DNA of 35,073 bases, from assembly GCA_043727195.1 (NCBI GenBank), contig JAYSYZ010000102.1, positions 1 through 35,073 of the forward strand, in the 5' to 3' direction. This DNA is from JAUYQR01 sp043727195. Lineage in GTDB: Bacteria; Pseudomonadota; Alphaproteobacteria; Rhodobacterales; Rhodobacteraceae. Position numbers and translations under genes: made by a program. Within the stretch, counting starts at the first letter, position 1. Every line of letters starts with the position of its first letter. This document shows, one piece after another, positions 30,737 to 35,073 of this stretch. The notes beneath the pieces are model-generated. The model was given only the letters and a program-made list of their open reading frames with translations. It searched no databases and was not told where the DNA came from.

Positions 30737-31201
30737 ATGCCCGACCTTTTCGCCTATACGGATGGTGCCTGTTCGGGCAATCCCGGCCCCGGCGGCTGGG
30801 GCGTGCTGATGCTGGCGCGCGACGGCGGCAGCATCGTCAAAGAGCGCACCTTGCAAGGCGGCGAAGGCATGACCACCAACAACCGGATGGAACTGATGGC
30901 CGCGATCGCGGCTTTGGAGGCGCTGACCCGCGAAACCGAACTGACCATCGTGACCGATTCTGCTTATGTGAAGAACGGCATCACCGCATGGATGGCGGCG
31001 TGGAAGCGCAAGGGCTGGCGCACGGCCAGCGGGCCCCCGGTTAAGAATGTCGATCTTTGGCAAAGGCTTGACGCCGCGCAAGCCCGGCACAAGGTCACCT
31101 GGCGCTGGATCAAGGGCCATGCCGGCCACGCTGAGAATGAACGCGCCGATGCGCTGGCCCGTGCCGGGATGGCCCCGTTCAAACCGGCCGTGCGCGCGTG
31201 A
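30737..31201 (+). CDS. rnhA: Ribonuclease HI
   Basis: Cleaves RNA in RNA-DNA hybrids, removing R-loops and primers. The 154 residues match the type 1 enzyme. The catalytic acids are visible: Asp9 in YTDGACSGNPGPGGWG, Glu in NNRMELMAAIAAL, Asp in VTDSAYV, and the last Asp in ENERADALARAG. The basic handle WMAAWKRKGWRTASG is present, as is the catalytic-loop His in IKGHAGHAENE. AGGA five bases upstream supports ATG 30737. The last bases overlap the TRIC start (GTGA). Confidence 0.97.
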   Translation: MPDLFAYTDGACSGNPGPGGWGVLMLARDGGSIVKERTLQGGEGMTTNNRMELMAAIAALEALTRETELTIVTDSAYVKNGITAWMAAWKRKGWRTASGPPVKNVDLWQRLDAAQARHKVTWRWIKGHAGHAENERADALARAGMAPFKPAVRA

Positions 31202-31833
31202 CACTGCTGCAATCGCTCGACTATGCTTCGGTCGCGGTCTTTGCCGTCACCGGCGCGCTGGTGGCGTCGCGGTCGCAACTTGACATCGTCGGCTTCATCT
31301 TCGTCGCCTGCCTTACCGCTGTCGGTGGCGGCACGCTGCGCGACATCATCTTGAACCGGGACGTGTTCTGGGTCGCCGCGCCCATCGTTCTGGCAGTGGC
31401 CTCGGTCGCTGCAGTGCTGGTGTTTCTGACCGCGCACCGGCTGGAAAGCCGCTACCGGGCGCTGCTGTGGATCGACGCTTTCGCGCTTGCCGCCGCCGTC
31501 CCCGCCGGGGTGGCGGTGGCGCTTGCCGACGGGCAGGGCTGGCCGATCGTGCTGGTGATGGGCATGATCACCGGCACCATGGGCGGCCTGATGCGCGACG
31601 TTGTCTGCAACGAGGTGCCGCTGGTCCTGAAACACGGCGAGCTTTACGTGACCTGCGCTTTTGCCGGGGCGGTTGCCGCCATTCTGGCCGGGCGCGCCGG
31701 GTTGGACACCAGCTTGGCCCTCGCCCTGTGCGCAGCCACCGTTCTGACCTTACGCGCGGGCAGTCTGGCGTTCGGCTGGCGGCTGCCGGTCTATCGCTCC
31801 ACCCCGCCAAAACCCGGCGCGCCAAAACGTTAA
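31198..31833 (+). CDS. Trimeric intracellular cation (TRIC) channel family protein, UPF0126
   Basis: A 211-residue membrane protein with about seven helices and an internal duplication typical of UPF0126/TRIC. The first repeat carries LTAVGGGTLRDIIL and the second ITGTMGGLMRDVVCNEVPLVL. Prokaryotic TRIC proteins form potassium-permeable trimers; function here is inferred. The GTG start at 31198 is fixed by the overlap with the rnhA stop. The Pro/Lys-rich tail STPPKPGAPKR is cytoplasmic-looking. A weak stem GCCG-AAT-CGGC with TTGTTTC follows (31836-31853). Confidence 0.9.
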   Translation: MTLLQSLDYASVAVFAVTGALVASRSQLDIVGFIFVACLTAVGGGTLRDIILNRDVFWVAAPIVLAVASVAAVLVFLTAHRLESRYRALLWIDAFALAAAVPAGVAVALADGQGWPIVLVMGMITGTMGGLMRDVVCNEVPLVLKHGELYVTCAFAGAVAAILAGRAGLDTSLALALCAATVLTLRAGSLAFGWRLPVYRSTPPKPGAPKR

Positions 31834-31858
31834 GGGCCGAATCGGCTTGTTTCAAACC

Positions 31859-31870
31859 GAATGTTCATTC
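31859..31870. promoter_or_regulatory. Palindrome, candidate TetR operator
   Basis: GAATG-TT-CATTC is a perfect inverted repeat ending 11 bases before the ATG at 31882. TetR-family regulators often bind such AT-rich palindromes at their own promoter, so autoregulation is an inference. Confidence 0.4.
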
Positions 31871-31881
31871 ACACTTCAGCG

Positions 31882-32376
31882 ATGCCGCGCCTGAAAACCA
31901 TTCCCGACGTCGATGTCTTTGCCGCCCTGCGTCAGCTTCTGGCGGCGGGCGGCGAAAAAGCCGTGTCATTCGCCACGGTAGCGGCAGCCACCGGCCTGGC
32001 CGCGCCCACGCTGGCCCAGCGTTACGGATCGCGCGACGGCATGGTCAAGGCCGCCCGCCTTGCCGCCTGGGATGCGGTCGACGCCGCCACTGCGGCCGCC
32101 ATCGCCGCCACGGCGGACAAGGGCCCGCAAGCCCTGCTGAAAGCGGTGGAGACGGATATCCCCCTCGCCCCCGACGCCCGCGACGAAGATCTGCGCCTGC
32201 GCGCGGCAGGCTGGCGCGCCACTGTCGAATCCGCACTTTCACTGCGGCTGGGCGGCGGTCAGAAGGGGCGCGAGACCGCATCGCTGATGTTCGCCGTCTG
32301 GCAGGGTCAGGTGTTGTGGCAGGGCGCGGGTGGCAAGGGATTCCGCCTGAAGGACGCGGTCAAACGGCTCGCCTGA
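31882..32376 (+). CDS. TetR-family-like transcriptional regulator
   Basis: A 164-residue regulator. The N-terminal helix-turn-helix region reads VFAALRQLLAAGGEKAVSFATVAAATGLAAPTLAQRYGSRDGMVKAA, matching the TetR pattern in which the recognition helix is followed by YxSRDGM. The C-terminal domain is Ala-rich and short, with no ligand-specific motif. ATG 31882 is used rather than 31861, because a palindrome lies across the earlier ATG. Neither ATG has a good ribosome site. Its 3' end overlaps a doubtful small minus-strand frame. The regulated genes are unknown. Confidence 0.8.
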   Translation: MPRLKTIPDVDVFAALRQLLAAGGEKAVSFATVAAATGLAAPTLAQRYGSRDGMVKAARLAAWDAVDAATAAAIAATADKGPQALLKAVETDIPLAPDARDEDLRLRAAGWRATVESALSLRLGGGQKGRETASLMFAVWQGQVLWQGAGGKGFRLKDAVKRLA

Positions 32377-32488
32377 CGCAGGTTTTGCCATGCTGGATCA
32401 ACAGTATCGCCCCTGACAGCGCACCGATGACCCTGCCGCGCGACTGCAGCAGGATCAGGGCGCGCAACACCAACCCCGCCGCCCCCAT
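32360..32488 (-). CDS. Possible 42-residue small protein after fmt
   Basis: A small open frame downstream of fmt on the same strand, reading MGAAGLVLRALILLQS and RGRVIGALSGAILLIQHGKT, with AGAAGG just before the ATG. It has a weakly hydrophobic centre and a basic end. It overlaps the last 17 bases of the convergent TetR gene. I do not recognise it; it may be chance in GC-rich DNA. Confidence 0.25.
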   Translation of the reverse strand: MGAAGLVLRALILLQSRGRVIGALSGAILLIQHGKTCVRRAV

Positions 32489-32513
32489 TGCCTTCTGTCC
32501 GTTGCGGTCAGGC

Positions 32514-33407
32514 TCAGGCCAGAACCGCCGGCAGGTCAAGCCCGCGCAAAAGCTCCTCCGTCCGCATCGCCCGCTTGCCCTCGCGCTGGGCCAGCGTGAT
32601 TTCCACCGCGCCCTCCCCGCAGGCCACGGTCAGACCACCCAGAACCTGCCCCGGCGCACCCTGCCCAGCGGCCAGCCGGGACCGCAACAGTTTTACCCGT
32701 TCGCCGCCAACCTCGCACCATGCACCGGGATAGGGCGACAGCCCCCGGATCAGCCGGTCCACCTGCACCGCTGGTTGCGCCCAATCCACCCGCGCCTCGG
32801 CCTTGTCGATCTTGGCGGCGTAGGTCACGCCCGCATCCGGTTGCGGCACGGCGGGCAAGGGCAGCTGCGCCAGCGCCTCGACAATCAGCCGCGCGCCCGT
32901 CGCCGAGAGCCGGTCATGCAGGTCTGCCGTCGTCTCTTCCGCGCCAATCGCCGTCGCCACGCGCAGCAGCACCGGCCCGGTATCCAGCCCCGCCGCCATC
33001 TGCATGATGCAAACCCCGCTCTCGGCATCCCCCGCCATGATCGCACGGTGGATCGGCGCAGCCCCCCGCCAGCGCGGCAACAATGAAGCGTGAATATTCA
33101 GGCAACCGAAGCGGGGCACATCCAGCACCGCCTGCGGCAGGATCAGCCCGTAAGCGACCACAACCGCCACGTCTGGCTGCAGCGCAGCGAAGTCTTGCTG
33201 CACCCCGATGCTGCGCAGCGAAACAGGATGGCGCAAAGGCAGACCCAATGCTTCGGCGCGGGCCTGCACCGGGCTTGGCCGCTCTGCCTTCCCCCGGCCT
33301 GCAGGGCGCGGGGGCTGACAGTAAACCGAAACGATATCATGCAGTTGATGCAGGGCGTCCAGCACCGGAACCGAGAATTCTGGCGTTCCCATGAAAACGA
33401 TTTTCAT
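32514..33407 (-). CDS. fmt: Methionyl-tRNA formyltransferase
   Basis: Formylates initiator Met-tRNA, using 10-formyltetrahydrofolate. The 297 residues show MKIVFMGTPEFSVPVLDAL at the start, the CQPPRPAGRG loop, VVVAYGLILPQAVLDVPRFGCLNIHASLLPRWRGAAPIHRAIMAGD holding the catalytic Asn-His pair, and MQMAAGLDTGPVL with the catalytic Asp. A C-terminal tRNA-binding domain begins about residue 205 (RLIRGLSPYPGAWCEV). The ATG overlaps the stop of the deformylase-like gene upstream (ATGA), so formylation and deformylation genes are co-translated. Confidence 0.97.
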   Translation of the reverse strand: MKIVFMGTPEFSVPVLDALHQLHDIVSVYCQPPRPAGRGKAERPSPVQARAEALGLPLRHPVSLRSIGVQQDFAALQPDVAVVVAYGLILPQAVLDVPRFGCLNIHASLLPRWRGAAPIHRAIMAGDAESGVCIMQMAAGLDTGPVLLRVATAIGAEETTADLHDRLSATGARLIVEALAQLPLPAVPQPDAGVTYAAKIDKAEARVDWAQPAVQVDRLIRGLSPYPGAWCEVGGERVKLLRSRLAAGQGAPGQVLGGLTVACGEGAVEITLAQREGKRAMRTEELLRGLDLPAVLA

Positions 33408-33901
33408 TTGAGACGCCGCAGCTTGCCTGCGCGCGCAATCAGCATCTTGCGCCTCAGTGGCGAGAGGTGGTCGAAATACATCCTACCCGCCAGATGGTCG
33501 ATCTGATGCTGCACGCTTGTCGCCCATAGCCCGACGAAGTCCCGCTCCTCCACGACGCCTTCGGCGTTCTGGAACCGCACCGTCACCGCCCGTGGCCGAC
33601 GGATCACCGCCGACACGCCGGGCAGGTTGGGGCTTGCCTCGACATGCTCGCGCATCTGGCCGCTTGCGTGCAGCACTTCGGGGTTGGCCATCCGCACCGC
33701 CTGACCCCGGCTCTCGGAACAATCCACCACCGCCAGCCTGAGCGGCACCCCGATCTGCACCGCTGCAAGACCGTAGCCGGGCATTGCGTCCATCACCTGG
33801 ATCATCTCGTCCCACAGGCCGCGCACCGCATCAGTAATCTGTACCACGTCGGCGGCCACATGGCGCAGCACCGGATGCGGCCAGGGCACACAATCCCTCA
33901 T
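33404..33901 (-). CDS. Peptide deformylase-like protein lacking key catalytic residues
   Basis: A 165-residue deformylase-fold paralogue with the normal length and backbone but altered active site. Motif 1 is GYGLAAVQ (42-49; Val replaces Pro). Motif 2, normally EGCLS, is EASPN (88-92), so the metal-ligand Cys is Ser90. Motif 3, normally HExDH, is HQIDH (132-136), so the catalytic Glu is Gln133. Both metal-binding His are kept. The flanks (PGV after motif 2, GLWATSVQHQIDHLAGRMYFDHLSPLRRKM) match true deformylases closely. The frame is intact and overlaps both neighbours (ATGA at each end), so it is a maintained gene, not a pseudogene. Likely non-catalytic, perhaps a ribosome or substrate binder. 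Confidence 0.9.
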   Translation of the reverse strand: MRDCVPWPHPVLRHVAADVVQITDAVRGLWDEMIQVMDAMPGYGLAAVQIGVPLRLAVVDCSESRGQAVRMANPEVLHASGQMREHVEASPNLPGVSAVIRRPRAVTVRFQNAEGVVEERDFVGLWATSVQHQIDHLAGRMYFDHLSPLRRKMLIARAGKLRRLK

Positions 33902-34380
33902 GCCGGCACCCCGGCCCGCGCCTCGGGTGACAGGCGGTCCAGCGTCACGATCCCGTCCAGATGATCCAGCTCGTGCTGCGCGCAGACGGCGGCGAACCCC
34001 TCCAGCAGCGCCTCCGCCTGGAGCCCGTCAAGCCCGGTCCAGCGCAGGCGCAGCGCTGCGGCCCGCGCCACCTCTGCCACCACCCCGGGGATCGACAGGC
34101 ACCCTTCCGGCCCCACCACGCGCTGATCCGACAGCCACCGCACCTCGGGGTCGATCAACACCACCGGGTTGCGCGGGCCGTCCTTCCAGTTCACATCCAT
34201 CACGAAGAGCCGCAGCATGGCCCCCACCTGCGGTGCCGCCAGCCCTCGCCCCGGGGCGTCATACATCGTCTCCAGCATATCGGCGGCCAGTGTCCGCACC
34301 GCAGCCGTCATCTGACCGACCGGGTCGCACACCGCCGACAGACGCGGGTCAGGCCAATGCAGGATCGGCACGATGGCCAT
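33898..34380 (-). CDS. def: Peptide deformylase, second copy
   Basis: Removes the N-formyl group from nascent proteins. The 160 residues keep all catalytic motifs: GRGLAAPQ (44-51), EGCLSIP (92-98, metal ligand Cys94) and HELDH (136-140, catalytic Glu137). It is shorter at the C terminus than the first copy, lacking the basic KRQMITRKMEKLKRE helix and ending LSPEARAGVPA. That helix helps true Escherichia coli deformylase bind the ribosome, so this copy may be less ribosome-associated. The stop overlaps the start of the degenerate paralogue (ATGA). Confidence 0.94.
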   Translation of the reverse strand: MAIVPILHWPDPRLSAVCDPVGQMTAAVRTLAADMLETMYDAPGRGLAAPQVGAMLRLFVMDVNWKDGPRNPVVLIDPEVRWLSDQRVVGPEGCLSIPGVVAEVARAAALRLRWTGLDGLQAEALLEGFAAVCAQHELDHLDGIVTLDRLSPEARAGVPA

Positions 34381-34487
34381 TGGAATTTCCTTAGCTGATG
34401 CAAGGGCTGACTAGCGCTATGCGGTCACAAAGTCACCCGCCATCGGGGGCGTCCATGCGAAATTCCCGCTGATCACGCCGCTTTGGC

Positions 34488-34507
34488 GCAGGGCCACGCC
34501 GCCCTGC
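34488..34507 (-). terminator. Weak hairpin after the first def gene
   Basis: A perfect 7-base-pair stem GCAGGGC-GGCGTG-GCCCTGC (minus strand) lies just past the stop of the first deformylase gene in the 130-base gap before the second. No U-run follows; it may attenuate rather than end transcription. Confidence 0.35.
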
Positions 34508-34510
34508 CCG

Positions 34511-35026
34511 TCACCCCTCGCGGGCGCGCTCCCGCTTCAGCTTTTCCATCTTCCGGGTGATCATCTGCCGCTTCAGCGGCCCCAGATAATCGATGAACAG
34601 CTTGCCATCCAGATGGTCGATCTCGTGCTGCACGCAGGTTGCCCAGATGCCTGCAAACTGCCGCTCCTGCCCGGCCCCGTCCAGATCGGTCCAGCGCACC
34701 TGCACCTCGGCCGGGCGCTTTACATCGGCATATTGATCCGGAATCGACAGGCATCCCTCCTCATAGACCGTCTGGTCCTCCGACGCCCAGATGACCACCG
34801 GATTGATCAGCACCATCGGCTCCGGCGTGCCCTCCTTGATGCAATCCATCACCAGAAGCCGCCGCATCACGCCCACCTGTGGCGCTGCCAGTCCGATCCC
34901 CGGTGCATCATACATCGTCTCCAGCATGTCGGTGGCCAGTTGCCGCATGTCCGCGCTGATCTCGGTGACAGGATCACAGAGCTTCTTGAGGCGCGGGTCA
35001 GGATGGATCAGGATGGGACGGATCAT
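34511..35026 (-). CDS. def: Peptide deformylase, first copy (canonical)
   Basis: The most canonical of three deformylases. The 171 residues start MIRPILIHPDPRLKKLCDPV, with GIGLAAPQ (43-50), EGCLSIP (90-96, Cys92) and HEIDH (134-138, Glu135), and a basic C-terminal helix (LKRQMITRKMEKLKRERARE) like the ribosome-binding helix of Escherichia coli PDF. This is probably the main housekeeping enzyme. It is separated from the next two def genes by 130 bases with a hairpin, so it may have a distinct expression level. ATG 35026 has no strong ribosome site. Confidence 0.96.
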   Translation of the reverse strand: MIRPILIHPDPRLKKLCDPVTEISADMRQLATDMLETMYDAPGIGLAAPQVGVMRRLLVMDCIKEGTPEPMVLINPVVIWASEDQTVYEEGCLSIPDQYADVKRPAEVQVRWTDLDGAGQERQFAGIWATCVQHEIDHLDGKLFIDYLGPLKRQMITRKMEKLKRERAREG

Positions 35027-35073
35027 CGCAGCGATTTACGAAAGCATCCGGCATGACGCAAGAGGCGGCCTTG

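Noticed and set aside
31467..33086. A 539-codon plus-strand open frame covering the TRIC, TetR and fmt genes
   Set aside because: It is an alternate frame of three well-supported genes, is rich in Arg, Pro and Ala and has no domain; long shadow frames are common at this GC content.
33404..33901. Considered calling the third deformylase a pseudogene
   Set aside because: The frame is complete, overlaps both neighbours in coupling fashion, and the fold residues outside the active site are well preserved.
35053..35073. A plus-strand ATG at the right edge that could begin a gene divergent from def
   Set aside because: Only seven codons are visible, with no clear ribosome site, so it cannot be supported.
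1..35073. Search for CRISPR arrays, tRNA genes, transposases, phage genes or toxin-antitoxin pairs
   Set aside because: No regularly spaced repeats, cloverleaf-like sequences, transposase motifs or phage functions were seen; nearly all space is filled by core genes.

Overview
This is a high-GC chromosomal window from an alphaproteobacterium, almost certainly a member of the Rhodobacteraceae (Rhodobacter/Gemmobacter/Tabrizicola-like). The assignment rests on gene content and order: pckA followed by a long methylsuccinyl-CoA dehydrogenase of the ethylmalonyl-CoA pathway; chvI-chvG-hprK-rapZ-manX-ptsH divergent from pckA; rpoZ-rsh-DUF2062-pdxJ-acpS-lepB-rnc-era-recO; and a def-def-def-fmt cluster. 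I see no rRNA, tRNA, CRISPR array, complete insertion sequence or prophage. Most of the window is core genome, and genes are tightly packed with many ATGA, GTGA and TGATG overlaps.

Layout. 1-2.9 kb: the 5' end of parC (minus strand), a secreted or anchored SH3b protein, a short-chain dehydrogenase, and a HIG1-type two-helix membrane protein coupled to a PduO-type cobalamin adenosyltransferase. 3.0-6.6 kb: etfB-etfA and 3-hydroxybutyryl-CoA dehydrogenase (electron transfer and C4 acyl-CoA metabolism), with a DUF6473 gene on the opposite strand between them. 6.6-6.9 kb: a gene-free stretch with unusual paired motifs and competing hairpins. 6.9-12.2 kb (minus strand): the ChvI/ChvG two-component system followed by a short HPr kinase, RapZ, a mannose-type EIIA, HPr and an acyltransferase. 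This is a regulatory phosphorelay with no sugar permease in view. 12.2-16.0 kb: pckA and mcd, preceded by candidate operators. 16.0-18.8 kb: an MFS transporter, recO and a Pr6Pr membrane protein.

18.8-27.4 kb is one long minus-strand housekeeping cluster covering RNA polymerase omega, ppGpp, pyridoxal phosphate, lipid carrier activation, secretion and RNA processing. It is broken between rnc and era by an opposite-strand staphylococcal-nuclease-like gene. 27.4-32.4 kb: folK, then plus-strand NYN-domain, YqaA, ispH, DUF3429, rnhA, TRIC-channel and TetR genes. 32.5-35.0 kb (minus strand): three peptide deformylase paralogues and fmt. The third paralogue has lost the catalytic Glu and the metal-binding Cys.

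No new multi-gene defence or mobile system is evident. The observations most worth checking are the double-substituted deformylase paralogue, the paired operator-like repeats before pckA and chvI, the nuclease gene splitting rnc from era, the RapZ with Arg in place of the Walker A Lys, and the unexplained 6.6-6.9 kb stretch.
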